Assembly: GCA_028551475.1 (NCBI GenBank)
Contig: CM052354.1
Location: 20,669,258-20,733,257, forward strand
Origin: Casuarina equisetifolia
Taxonomy: Eukaryota > Streptophyta > Magnoliopsida > Fagales > Casuarinaceae
Direction of reading: 5' to 3'
Length of the DNA stretch: 64,000 bases
Positions 12,701-26,800 of this stretch are shown piece by piece. Numbering within the stretch: position 1 is the stretch's first letter; every line of letters starts with the position of its first letter. The notes beneath the pieces are model-generated. The model made no database searches, was not told where the DNA came from, and saw only the letters and a program-made list of their open reading frames with translations. The position numbers and the translations under genes were made by a program.

Positions 12701-15700
12701 ACATCATCTGACACTTCACCAAGACCACCTCTAGTGCCCACATTAGAGACACCCATAGATACTTCAGCCTCCCTTGTTGGGTTTTATGGCTTAACAAAAA
12801 AAGGGGTTGAATTGTTCTTGTACCAAAAACTATGCTTTTGTTTTTCTTAAATAATTTAATCAAACAATTTAGCAATTTATATAATAATAAGTAATCAAAC
12901 AGAATTATTTAAGCAAGTAAATAGTAAGAGTATCAATACTCAATTTACCATGGTGGTTCGGCACTCTATCTTAGAGTCCTACGTCCACCTTCTTCTCCTT
13001 CAATCCAACCAATTGAAGTCACCTTTACTCAACCTGATTAGAGAATATGTTCTCCCTAATCTAAATAATTTCTTCTCAAAGGAATTATCAAGTCCAAATA
13101 CAAATAATGATTAAAAGATCACATACAATAGCAAATCTCCAAATAATGTGTTAGTTTATGGGATATTGCTAATCAGAGGAGCTATTCAAACAAATATATC
13201 AAAATACAAAGCTCCTATCACAAAATCCTCAATTTGAAGAAATTAGGGTTTTGGATTTTCCTCAAAATTTATGTGCAAAAAATGTTTATAAGTGAAATCA
13301 ACATATAAATAATGTTATACAAGCTATGATTGAAGATATAATCAAAGATCAAACCAAATAATCGAGTATCACCGAACCTTATGAATCACTGAATGATCAA
13401 CAATCTTGAATCAGATGGTAAGTAAGCTTAATAGATTTTCTTCACAAAGAGAATGCTACAAATAGATGTCAATCATCAAGAGAAAATCTTCACGCACATA
13501 TCTCCTTTAAATAGATGTAGATCTAAAGCTATTCTTTGAATCAAACCTGAACCATAGCCTTCTTCCCATTAGGAATAGTAGGCTATCTATCAAATCAGCT
13601 TAATATCAACCTTCATATTCGAAATTTGATTGTTCTGACAACCCATCTCCTCCAGATTCCTCCTGTTGAGGTTTTGGCGTTTGAAAAAAGTGAAGGCAGC
13701 ATTGAGGAGAAGTGAAATGGCTAGAGGCTAGGGCAAGCTCGTCGAAGAATAAACACCTCTTATATGCCCTTAAGTGAGACAACGTCGTGGCCAGAAAACG
13801 TAACAAGGAAGCTTCAATTATGATCAAGACGACACTGAAACATGGAAGCTTTAATTATGATCAAGATGACATCGTAACACAGAAGCTTCAATTATGATCA
13901 AGATGACACCGTAACAAGGAGCGGGATCGGGCTGACGTGAACTTGGGCTGCACCCATATTGTCTTAGTCCAGTAGCAAGGGTCTAGTCTAGTGATAACAT
14001 ATTCAGCAGGTATATATGGTCTAATATCAACAAGGTCCAAAAAAATGATCTTTTGCAAAGTTCATATTTTAATGTATTGCATATATTGATTTTGAACTAA
14101 TATTAACATAGAGTTAATGTCCCTTATGTTCTTGCAATTTCATCAAACCAAGTATCATATTCCTAAAATAAAATATATTCAAGTATATTTTATATTTCTT
14201 AAAGAAATATTTAAATAATCAATATATTCAAATAATTAACATATATTAGAATATATGTCACAAGAATTTTAAGCATATATTTTATGAGAAAATGTAGGAA
14301 CCCAGTTACTTTATAATATCATTAATTGATATTATAATTTGTACACCTTTTACTTCCTATAGTTTTTCTTTTTACACATTTAGAAAAAACATATTTTGAG
14401 AATTGATATTTACAAGAAAATATTTTCAGTCACAACAAAATCTTATTTTCCAATATCCCTTCCATATCACCACCAACCGCATCCATACCCTTGAGCCCTT
14501 AACCTCATAGATCCTCCAGAATCACTAGACCACTAGTTTGGATGACTAGAATATATATGCTCCACATTACCCTCAGCCTTCATGTTTACACGTTATTCCA
14601 TGAGCAATTATATTTTCTTAGATAAACTCACCCCACACTACAAACAATTTGTTGCCTCTATTTATGTTGTACAAGAACCCACCTCTTATCATGAAGCTGT
14701 CATGGACCTTAATTGGGTTGGTACAATGGAGTAAGAATTAGAGGCCTTGAGGGCTAATCATACATGGGACTTAGTCCTATTACCATAGGGGCGATGTGTA
14801 GTGGGTTGCAAATAGGTGTATAAAATCAAATACAATTTAGATGGGAGTGTGAATGTTATAATGCTTGATTGGTAGCTAAGGGTTATCACCAAAAGGAAGG
14901 CATTGATTATGAATAAACTTTCACCCCCACTATTAGAATTATCAGTGTGAGAGCAGTTTTCTCACTTGTAACCAAACATAATTGGCCCTTACACCATCTT
15001 GATGTACAAAATGCATTGTACATGGTGATTTACTAAAAAAGGTATACATGGAACTTCCACAAGGGCTTTGTCAATAAGGGAGAGCCTAGTATGTTGACTT
15101 CGCAAGTCCTTTTATGGTCCAAAACAAGCATTGCGTCAATGGCATGCAAAACTCATCAAGGTGCTCAAGACAATTGGATACTCTCAATCATAGTATGATT
15201 ATGCCATGTTTACTCATTGATAGGGCAATAGCATTGTCATCATACTTATATATGTTGATGACATATTGATTAGTAGTAATAATGCAATAGCCATGGCCAG
15301 CCTCAAGACCTATATGGACTTAAAGTTTTGAATGAAAGATTTAGGTCAACTAAAATACTTCTTAGGATAGAAGTGGCTCATTCAAGAGAATGGATTTGTA
15401 TTAACTACTATAAATACATTCTCGAGTTAATGTCCATGGTAAGGTCAGCAAATGCTAAACAAGTAGCTACACCAATGGAACAAGGTTTAAAGTTGTCATC
15501 AATGAACATGACATTGAGATTGGTAGTAGATATCATGATCCATTCCTCTATAATCCATCATCTTATAGATAATTGGTAGGAAAATTGATGTACTTGATTA
15601 TGACCAAGCCAAATCTTACTTACCCAATTTAACAGTTAAGTCAATTCACAAATGCCTATAAACATTCACATATGGATATTGCACTTTAGGTTATAAGATA

Positions 15701-16230
15701 TATTAAAGGAGCTCTAGGTCTTAGTCTTCTCTGCTCTACTTCATCACACCTAAAGCTAATAGCCTTTTGTGACTCCAACTATGACACTTGCCTGATGGCA
15801 AAAAGATCTCTCACAAGATATTGTGCCAAGCTTAAAGGTTCATTAATATCATGCAGGACAAAGAAGCAACCGATGGTGCCAAGATCATCAGCAAAAGTAG
15901 AGTATAAAGCCATAGGAATCATAATGTGCGAAATTATATGGCTCATTGGACTATTTTGGGATCTTGGGCTTAATGTTCGATTACCAGTTACTTTGTTATG
16001 TGATAATGAAGTTGCAAGAAAAATAGTAGCCAATCCAGTACAACATGAAAAGACAAAGCATATTGGGATTGAGTGCCACTTCATATGAGAACAAATACAA
16101 AGGGGAATAATGTGCACATGATGTATATCAGGTTCAAAACAACTAGCAAATCTATTCATCAAGGCCTTTAGTGGTAAGCAACATCATTATCTTTTAAACA
16201 AACTTAGAGCATCTGATTTCTACAAATCTC
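9757..16230 (+). pseudogene. Copia gag-pol remnant (interrupted 12,775-14,455)
   Basis: The ATG at 9757 starts gag, and the gag core is visible at about 10,275-10,463. A retroviral-type zinc knuckle at about 10,585-10,650 reads Y-x2-CHKPKHTQDNC, with the first cysteine changed to tyrosine. The protease active site at about 11,280 is WILDS-stop-ATYHIT, so the catalytic glycine codon is now TGA. The integrase core includes LVHMDLWGPH (about 11,908-11,940). Reverse transcriptase runs about 14,690-15,600, with YVDD at 15,251-15,262. RNase H runs about 15,760-16,120, with FCDSNYDTC, SSAKVEYKAIG and LLCDNEVARKI. Many stops and frameshifts make it non-functional. Confidence 0.88.
12775..14455 (+). 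mobile_element. Solo LTR (1.7 kb) of a second family
   Basis: TGTTGGGTTT at the left end and TTCCAATA at the right end form an imperfect terminal inverted repeat (CCAACA expected). The direct repeat TCCCT lies at 12,770-12,774 and 14,456-14,460. Copia coding sequence between integrase and reverse transcriptase stops at the left edge and resumes to the right. There are no coding domains. A duplicated block built on AGCTTCAATTATGATCAAGA with its short spacer recurs at about 13,810-13,915. The 5-bp repeat plus matching ends support a solo LTR, strand uncertain. Confidence 0.78.
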
Positions 16231-16247
16231 CAACTTGAAAGGGAGTA

Positions 16248-16473
16248 TTGGGTTGCTTACTATCTAAGGGCCTATGAGACACTATTTTGTTTATATATAA
16301 TTTAACTTTATGTCCTCATTTAATGTTATATATAAGTAAAACTATGTAACTGTTATCTTTTGAGTAGTTGCAAATAGCTTGCCCAAGAGAAGCTCCACAA
16401 TACTGGCTTTGCTCCATCTTTCTCCTTGCTATAGCTAGTAAGGAAGTCTACTTCACGGGTTTCCTTGTTTCTA
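16248..16473 (+). repeat. Copia 3' LTR
   Basis: Counterpart of 7867-8093, preceded by the polypurine-like GAAAGGGAG. It ends TTTCCTTGTTTCTA, with one base lost relative to the 5' LTR. Confidence 0.85.
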
Positions 16474-16890
16474 TATAAGAATTCTAGCTTAAGCAAGAAT
16501 TAGGTGCTTAATTTTTTTTTTAAACAAAGGTTATGAAATTCCATGATTTTCCCAAACGTTCTTGGTTTAAATACGAGCCAAAGTGACTATTTTCAAGTTA
16601 ATTAATCAATGGATAAAAGGTTGTATATAAGTTCCAAGATCAAACAAATTTAAGATATTTCTTGCTTGTTTGCACACTACGTGAAATATTAGTTAAGGAT
16701 ACTCTTAACAGATAATATAACATGCAATTTTTGATTCAATGGACACAAAAGGACAATGCAGCTCTTCCAATAACTCCATTCATCTACCAATTTGCGTGGC
16801 ATTTGGAGCAAGCCTTTTTTGCATAACAATGGAAGTTCGACTATCCCTAGTGCATATGAAGGAGCATTTTCTTCCTACCTAATCATTACC
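16474..16890 (-). other. Duplicated P450 upstream region, distal part (copy A)
   Basis: This resumes the match to the 5' flank of the intact P450 (parent about 23,197-23,575). Shared blocks include ACGAGCCAAAGTGACTATTTTC, TACGTGAAA and TTTGCGTGGCATTTGGAGCA. The match breaks at ATCATTACC, where the sequence passes directly into the first unit of the exon 1 array. Confidence 0.85.
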
Positions 16891-18296
16891 AATGAATACA
16901 AACCTACTTGTAACTTGTCTATAATTAGCATTGTTGGTTTACCTAAAAGGCTTAGCTTTAATACTTAACCATACTTTATGATTCTCTCTTTCAACCAATT
17001 TTTTACTATAATTGCCCTTATGGCCTAAAAAAAGCCCAAAGGTCTAACTCAAAAATTAATTTGAGAGTAGAAGTAAACTTTTTTAATTTAAACAAACCTT
17101 AATATACATGTTTTTGAAGGGATGTAGTTTGTTGGTTGCTAATTGTGCTACTTTCACTAGTGAATACAAACTTATTTATAGCTTGTCCATAAATGAGTGT
17201 TGTTAGTTTACCCAAGAGTCTTAGTTTCAATACTAGACCATACTTTCTGATTCTCTCTTCCAGCCATTTTTTTATTGTATTTGCTCACATGGCCTAAAGA
17301 CAGCCAAGGCTTTGACTTTGTTAAAAGAGCCAAAAGTCTAACCTAAAAATTAGCTCAAAAATATGAGTAAACTTTTTTAATTTAAACAAACCTTCATATA
17401 TATATTTCTTCAAAGGGACAAAGTTTGCTTGTTGCTAATTGTGTTGCTTTCACTGGTGAATATAAACTTATTTGTAGCTTATCCATAAATAAATCTTATT
17501 GGTTTACCCAAGAGGCAATACTTCAATACTAGACCATACTTTTTAATTCTCTTTTTCAACCATTTTTTTATTGTATTCACCCATATGTCCTAAAGAAGGC
17601 TAAGGCTTTAGCCTTGTTAGAGGGCTCAAAGGTCTAATTCAAAAATTAACTCAAAGGTAGGAGTAAATTTCTTTAATTTAAAACAAACCCTCATATACAT
17701 GTCTTTGAAGGGAAAAAGTTTGTCAATTACTAATTGTGTTGATTTGATTGGTAAATAAAACTTATTTATAGGTTGTCCAAATATAAGCATTGTTGGTTTA
17801 CCTAAGAAACTTAATTTCAATATTAGACCACACTTTCTAATTTTGTCTTCCAACCATTTTTTTACTATATTCACCCATTTGACCTTAAAAACACTAAGGC
17901 TTTGCACTTGTTAGAAAACCTAAAGGCCTAACTCAAAAATTAGCTCAAGGATAGGAGTAAACTTCTTTAATTTAAACAAACCTTCATATACATGTCTTCA
18001 AAAGGACAAAGTTTGTTGGTTGCTAATTGTGTTGCTTTCACCGGTGAATGCAAACTTCTTTATAGCTCGTCTATAAATGAGCATTGTTGGTTTACCCTAA
18101 AGGCTTAGCTTCAATACTAGGCCATACTTTCTAATTCTCTCTTCCAACCATTTTTTTATTGTACTCGCCCACGTGGTCTGAAGAAAGCCAAGGCTTTGAC
18201 CTTATTAAAAGACTTAAAGGTTTAACTTAAAAATTAACACAAAAGTATGAGTAAAATTTTTTTATATAAACAAACCTTTATATATATGTCTTGGTG
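16890..18296 (-). repeat. Five-unit tandem array of a P450 exon 1 segment
   Basis: Units begin near 16,894, 17,162, 17,458, 17,753 and 18,046, giving spacings of 268, 296, 295 and 293. Each unit has about 200 bp matching exon 1 of the intact gene (parent about 22,087-22,285, from the region encoding NTAEEWLLERTRKYG to ANKFVFTSDS). This is followed by about 95 bp of filler shared by the units but absent from the intact gene (AAAAATTAGCTCAAA, TTTAATTTAAACAAACC). The open frame at 17,907-17,626 still reads recognisable P450 sequence (KLSFLGKPTMLIFGQPINKF). All units keep the same orientation. The filler may come from a related P450 or from an intron; I cannot tell. Confidence 0.88.
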
Positions 18297-18565
18297 ATAT
18301 AAAACGATCCACACCATTAACATATCCCTTTACCATAATAGATGAATATTGCTATTAATGGTGCCAAATAAAGGAGAAACTTAGGATGAATATTGGCTAA
18401 GGAAAAACCTAGCTTTAATGCCATGTTAAGATATTAAGATAAAAGCCTCAAGTAAAAAACAAAACAAAGATAGAATGCCTTTATAGAAATCAATATGGTG
18501 TGGTGAAGGGTAGTAATTTTGACCCCACTGACTATGGCTTCGTGGAACAATCCACATCATTAATA
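18297..18565. other. Unassigned spacer between array and exon 1 start
   Basis: No gene is visible. Its two ends carry similar blocks (CGATCCACACCATTAA near 18,305 and CAATCCACATCATTAA near 18,548), which suggests an insertion or a small duplication, but no element type is recognisable. Confidence 0.5.
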
Positions 18566-19234
18566 AGCCTATAATGGCTATTCAAAGTGACCTTGGTGAT
18601 AGTCTTTTTTATATCGTTGTGCCTTTTGTTAGGAGGAAGAAGATAGATATAAGTGTTAAAGAGAGTGCCAATCCTACATTGGAACAAAGACTCAAAATTT
18701 GTGCCTTATAAGACTTAGGCTACCTCCTACTATCACTCATGAGGGTAAGCCTGGGCCCATTCTTACATGGTATCAAAGCCAAGTTACTTCGTTACTGATG
18801 GTAGTGGACTGTCCCCTTTCTCCCCCCCCCCCCCCCCCCCCGACAAGAAACCCAAAAATGTGGGATTGCAACTAAGTGTTAAGAGAGAGCCAGTCCCACA
18901 TTGGAATGGAGACTCAAATATATGTGTCTTATAAGGTGTAGGCTACCTCCTACTATTGCTCATAAATTTTGGTAAGCCTAGGCCCATTCTTACGTGCTAT
19001 CAGAGCTAGGTTACTTCATTACTGATGGTGGTGGACTAGGTCTCCCCTCACAGGAAACCCAAAAATGTGAGACTGTGGGCAAGTGTTAAGAGAGAGCTAG
19101 TCCTACATTGGAATAGAGACTCAAACATTTGTGCCTTATAAAGCTTGGGCTACCTCCTACTATTGCTCATGAGTTTTGGTAGGCCTAGGCCCATTCTTAC
19201 AATAAGGAAGAAAAATAATTAGAAGAACACCCAT
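18566..19234 (-). pseudogene. P450 exon 1 start region (copy B), interrupted by a TRIM
   Basis: Bases about 18,570-18,653 and 19,202-19,240 together match the first part of exon 1 of the intact P450. The matching blocks include GGCTATTCAAAGTGACC and, at the start codon, CCCATTCTTCTTTC (start codon at 19,234-19,232, reading M-G-V-L-L-I-I-F). With the five-unit array to its left, this is a second broken P450 copy whose internal exon segment was amplified. The TRIM lies within it. Confidence 0.75.
18654..19201 (+). mobile_element. TRIM with three LTRs (LTR-internal-LTR-internal-LTR)
   Basis: There are three near-identical copies of about 114-118 bp at 18,654-18,767, 18,877-18,994 and 19,084-19,201. 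Each begins TGTTAA(A/G)GAGAG, and two end TTACA. The first two are each followed by a primer-binding-like TGGTATCAAAGCC or TGCTATCAGAGC and a roughly 90-110 bp internal part ending AAACCCAAAAATGTG and a purine-containing tract. The whole 548-bp unit is flanked by the direct repeat ATAAG (18,649-18,653; 19,202-19,206). The first internal part has a run of about 20 C. There is no coding capacity, as expected for a terminal-repeat retrotransposon in miniature. Orientation is inferred from the primer-binding site. Confidence 0.88.
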
Positions 19235-19966
19235 TCTTCTTTCTTGGCTGTCACATGTTGCAAAACGGATGAAAAGAAAGCCATGGTCTTCGTAAAATAG
19301 CTTAAATCAACGTTGTTGATTCTGTATACACACCAAATATAAGATCTAAGTATAAATGAAAGCAATACTTTTCAATTCAAATTACTTTTTAAATTAAATG
19401 TTGAGGTTTTTAATAGATATTAGCGTCAAGGATGATTTCATGTTTACTTTTAAACTCCTAAAGCATATTAGGTATGCATAAGAGCGTCTATTCTAGTGAA
19501 CTCAAGGTATACTTGGTGTGATAATGAAAGTTTTTATCCCACATAAGAAAGATATGATATTTGGAGTAATATTTGAATTTTTTTTAAAAAAAAAAATAGA
19601 TCTGATATTTGGAGTAATATTTGAATGTGAAAGATATTTTTTCAGTTCATTGATTAAGATGATTGTTAATTACGATATCCTCAAAATATCACACTAACAT
19701 TCGTGTTAAGTATACTAAAGGAGATCCGAGACAAAGTTTGATTCTTTGTATATATAAAATTCTCCTTATAATTATATGCTTTTTCTTCTCAAAAGATTAC
19801 ATCACGTGTATTTTAAATATTGTACAGAGATCCAAGATTAAGTTTGCTTCTAATGTCTTGCATGGCATTTGGAATAAGCTTTATTCATATACCTAAGATC
19901 CCATAAGGCTGCTGTAGTTTCCCCAACACAGGTTGGATAGTGATAGAACTTAAAGATCCCACAGGA
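19235..19966. other. AT-rich intergenic sequence and P450 3' flank
   Basis: No gene is seen. A short direct duplication of GATATTTGGAGTAATATTTGAAT lies at about 19,556-19,625. Bases about 19,887-19,935 are a diverged duplicate of the end of the P450 coding region (see findings). Confidence 0.6.
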
Positions 19967-22390
<2,424 letters not shown>

Positions 22391-23862
22391 TCTTCTTTCA
22401 AGGTGTTGTGTATTAGAGAAGGATTGAGAGAGGGCAGTTAAAAGATATGCATTTAAGAGAGTGAAAGGCCTTTAAATAGAAATTGAACTTGTTTTTGCTG
22501 TTTTTTCTTATGTTCTTTTTATCGGCTTTTTGTCTGGTAAGAAAAGAACCCACCTAACCTCTACTTTGGATAGACATTAAAATAAACAAGTTCTTGCCAG
22601 GTGCAGCAGCTGTGGTGGATTTGCTGTCGAAACTTGGAGTGTCCTTCAATGATTAAATGAAAATTTTGTCTTCGTTCTATTGTCCAACATATTTGTCGGC
22701 TGGTTATTGTCAAGAATCCTAATTGTTAAAAGCACAAAGACACGCCATGGTTTGTTATTTCCTTTCTCAATTGAAGCCCACGAATCAAGTTTTAAAGGGT
22801 ATTTACTATGAGTGACTGTCTTGTTGGCCTTTAAATAAGTTCAGGGAAGAAATTAGGTCTCTTCGTCACTGATATTTGTTTACTTCTTTTGTATGTTTCA
22901 AGGTCGCATCTTGTATCTCTGCCCACCTAATAAAATGCGTGATTCTCTCTATCATATTGAATTCTTATAAAAAAATGATTAAAAGAAATGCAAACAAACA
23001 AGTTTCTTGTTACAAGAAGAGGAGCGTCGTTGAATAATCTGATGAACTAGTTATCTTCATCTTGATCTCCAAGAAATCCGTCAGCAGGCCATGTTTCTCT
23101 ATTTCCAGTTCTCAAATTGGGATAATAATGGAAGAATGACATCATTTGCTGCCAACATTTTCCCGGAAATTAAACCATACCTTTCAGAATTTTACCTTAA
23201 GCTAGAATTGGGTGATCAATTTTTTCTTTGAACAAAGTGTTAGGAAGTTTCCTGATTTTCCCAAGTAAATACGAGCCAAAGTGACTATTTTCAGGGTAAT
23301 TATTCAGTGGACAAAGTCCTGTATACAAGTTCCAACATCAAACAAATTCAAGATATTTCTTGTTTGTCTGCATACTACGTGAAACATTAGTTAAGGATAT
23401 TCCCGGCAGATAATATAACATGCATTTTCTGATTCCGCGGAGACAAACGGACAGTGTGGCTCTTCCACTAACTACATTCATCCTGCAATTTGCGTGGCAT
23501 TTGGAGCAAGCCTTTTTTGCGTAACATAACGTCTGAAGGAGCATTTTCTTCCCAACCAATCATTACCAAAAATCCAGGCTTTCTTAGTGTTAACGAATAC
23601 AAAGAAAAAAGAGCTACAGGTATATAGGAGAAAAAAGAACAAAAGACGAACAAAAGACTTTGAAGAAAAAAAATCTTCACCTGCAACCTTGTTTCCTTCC
23701 ATGTCACTCAACCAGTTATCGTAGCAGTTAGCAATACAATATCTATTAAAAAGATAAGAAATCAAAGAAAACCCAAAAGAAACATTTAGATACGTATGAT
23801 CCCAGTACAATTCTGGACACTATTAGAAGGATTCTACAGTATTAGAAGGAAATCCTCCACAC
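22391..23862. promoter_or_regulatory. P450 5' flank (source of the duplicated upstream copies) and FAX 3' flank
   Basis: No protein gene is supported. Bases about 22,391-23,575 are the intact counterpart of 7063-7866 plus 16,474-16,890, so they mark how far the P450 duplication reached. The remaining 290 bases up to the FAX stop codon are probably the FAX 3' untranslated region. Open frames on the minus strand near 23,340-23,810 have no recognisable product. Confidence 0.6.
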
Positions 23863-26800
23863 TCAATCAGCCTTGGCTGGGATATGATTGCCACCAGTTG
23901 CAATTTTGTACGCATAAAATCCGGTCATAAGAGCACTGCAAGAAAAGCCAAATCACATTAGCTCTGGAGATTCAATTTGATACCGTATTCACGAGGAACA
24001 TCACTCAAAAATCTAAGTTTTTAGCCATCTCTAACGTTGCATGGTAAGGTTTCACAAAATACTAGGAACATACAGCAATGCAACGATTAGAAAATTGCTT
24101 TATAGTTGAACAAAGGTACACACAATCATCATACGAGCATAATAGATTTGGAGCAGGAAACGTAGGCAAAAGCCTGTAAGGAAGCACAATTTAGATGGGC
24201 TGCTTTCATATATTAATGAATTCATTTGTGCGGAAAGTTCTCTTCCGGCAAAATTTAGCACTTTCCACCGTCACGTCCCTTCTCCTTACATGTTGCAAGG
24301 ACATCCAATGGAGGATCGAACTTACATGGGACACATCAGAGAAAGCGTAGCTCTGATCTAACGAAGCTGAACAGATCTAGCAAGATAAGAAGGTGAAACT
24401 GATCAACAAAGTTGATGTATCATCTTCTGTGGCCAAGTTTCTTATGTGTGGGATATCTCTGAATACGGTCCATGATTAATCATTATGGGTGTAAGTAACC
24501 AATTAAAGATGATGTAGTGGTTAGAATCAAGGTTAATCAATAATTGTCATAACCCTCACAAAACTAAATTGCTGAGCCCAGAAGAAGAGAAGTTTAGTGG
24601 TGCGGAGAGGAACTATATTATGTATTGGTTTAGGAAAGGGATTCCACCAATAGTGAAGATCAAGATATGGGTCGATAGCCTCAAACTTTAACTGATTCCA
24701 CAAGAAGATGCTGGTATATGGAACCATGGAAGATATCTCTCCTTGTAAAATTTTGAGGGACAGTGGGATAGACCTACATATTCATGCTCTTGATCTGGGT
24801 CCATAGCCTCACCCTTCAACTTATTCCACAAGAAGAAGCTGTTATATGCAACCATGGAAGATATCTCTCCTTGTAAAATTTTAGGGGAAAACAGTGGGAT
24901 AGATCTACATATTTATGCTCTTGACCTGGGTCAATAGCCTCACCCTTCAACTGATTCCACAAGAAGATGCTGGTATATGCAACCATGGAAGATATCTCTC
25001 CTTGTAAAATTTTAGGGGAAAACAGTGGGATAGACCTACATATTCATGATCTTGATCTGGGTCAACAGCCTCACACTTCAACTGATTCCACAAGAAGATA
25101 CTGGTATATGCAACCATGTAAGATTTCTCTTCTCGTAAAATTCTGGGAAAAAACAGTGGGATGGACCTACATACTCATGCTCATGGAAAGAGGATTAATG
25201 AATAACTATAGCTGCCCATGACGTGGGATGGGAGGGAGCACACTCCATTTTCTTCAGGATTGTCCACACTCGAGAAATATCTTGTTGCAAATGACTGATG
25301 AAGGAACTGACTCAAGAATTTTCAGCCCTGATATTAAAACCTGGGTTATTCAAAATTAGGGACACAACCCTGATATTAAAACCTGGGTTATTTAAATTAG
25401 GGACACAACCATCGTTGTCCTCATGGTCACCCATCCTAGTCATTGATGCTTTCAACTACATTATGGTACAATGTCTTTGGCATAACAAATGTCTCTTTGA
25501 TAGCAACTTTAGGGTAAGTCAAGCTCAAAACAACATCCAGTTTAAGCCCTATAAAAATTCAAAGGGTTTGGCAGAGGGACCACTCTGTGTCACTCACACT
25601 ACAGGTTCAAGCAGGTTGGATCTTCACGAAGCATGGTTAGGTCAAATCCAACAGTGAAGACACTTCTAAGGATCCTAGAGTGGCTAGGAATGGATGCCTC
25701 TTGCAAAATGACAGAGGACTATGAATTGTGGGCTTTAGGACATTGAACGACTACTTACTTTCTAAAATTGATATCCGTAGAGTTCTTGTGGCAGAATTAC
25801 GTGGCATTCATCAAGGGCTATAAAGATTACTGGTGAAGGTGGATAAAAGAAGTTTTGATCAGACAATGGTAGTTAGAAAAATGGCCAACCCCATTCCGAA
25901 CCAAACAAAGCAATTGCTCAATCTTGTAAAGCATTGGCAAGAACTAGGCAGGCAGGACTTCATGATTGTGAGACCCACTCACCATCTCCCCACATCCCCC
26001 ACCCCAAAAAAGGGAAAAGCAAGCAAAAGTTCATTTTGGAAATGTAAACTGACCTCCCCACCCAGGAATAGCAGCTTCATTTTTTCTGCAGATTGTTTAA
26101 GTGTTCACAACAACGTAGGGTGTCTTAGATCATCATTTCAAAAATCATTTCACTTCAGAAGATCATCAAGGATATAATGGTTCAAAGGAAAACCAAATCA
26201 GTAGCATGACATGACAAATGGAACTAACTTATAGAGAAGCAAGGTATTGTTGCCACCAAATGCTTGAAATGCATTTACCTTTATACTTCCAGCAATGGCA
26301 AGATACTCTTCATATAGATTGTATATGAGGGTTGAGGTAATAGCACTATACTAAATACAAGGGGAACATAGTACTTAAATGCAGAATAATATTGAATGTA
26401 CCTGATCCCAGCAACAACCGCAGCTGGCATAATCTTAGAGGTTTGCATATAGCGCTGTCCCATGACCCATGTGAGTATGGCTGCACAAACTGTTTGAAGG
26501 ACCATGTCTCAGATCAAGCTTCAATTGGTTTAAAATGAAAAGTACAGCAAGAAAATAAGAAAAGGGGCAAAAACAAAGAAAATACTGGAAAGGTGATTTT
26601 CTTTCAGGTTTGTCTAGCAATAATATCCTTTCAAACCAATTTCAAGGGGAAACAAATGAAAAGAAAATAAAGGTTTGTGTGGTAATAATATTAGACTTGT
26701 GAAATTTCCCTCTGCGTGAACACAACACCCGCGCCAGTTAAATCATTCTCTTCATCCGGCAGCATCCAGCAATCCATTATAAACTTTTTCTTTGACCAGA

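Larger units (their letters stand above)
7867..16473 (+). mobile_element. Ty1-copia LTR retrotransposon, decayed, with two nested solo LTRs
   Basis: Two LTRs of about 227 bp (7867-8093 and 16,248-16,473) enclose a primer-binding site, gag and pol remnants in copia order (protease, integrase, reverse transcriptase, RNase H), and a purine-rich GAAAGGGAG tract just before the 3' LTR. By eye the LTRs differ at about 30 of 227 positions, mostly transitions, so the insertion is old. Removing the element joins the two halves of the duplicated P450 upstream region. I could not identify a clean 5-bp target-site duplication. Confidence 0.9.

Noticed and set aside
7855..16485. A 5-bp target-site duplication for the copia element
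   Set aside because: Bases next to the LTRs (CAATTA on the left, TATAAG on the right) do not match; either it has decayed or the ends are one or two bases off.
17626..17907. Separate small P450-like gene on the minus strand
   Set aside because: It is one and a half units of the exon 1 array and lacks start, heme and splice signals.
18820..18842. Run of about 20 C as an assembly gap or special signal
   Set aside because: It lies inside the first TRIM internal part at the place where the second internal part has a C-rich TCTCCCCTC; slippage of a C tract explains it.
24967..25221. Open frame of 84 codons on +
   Set aside because: It is produced by the minisatellite, with the unit repeated in translation.
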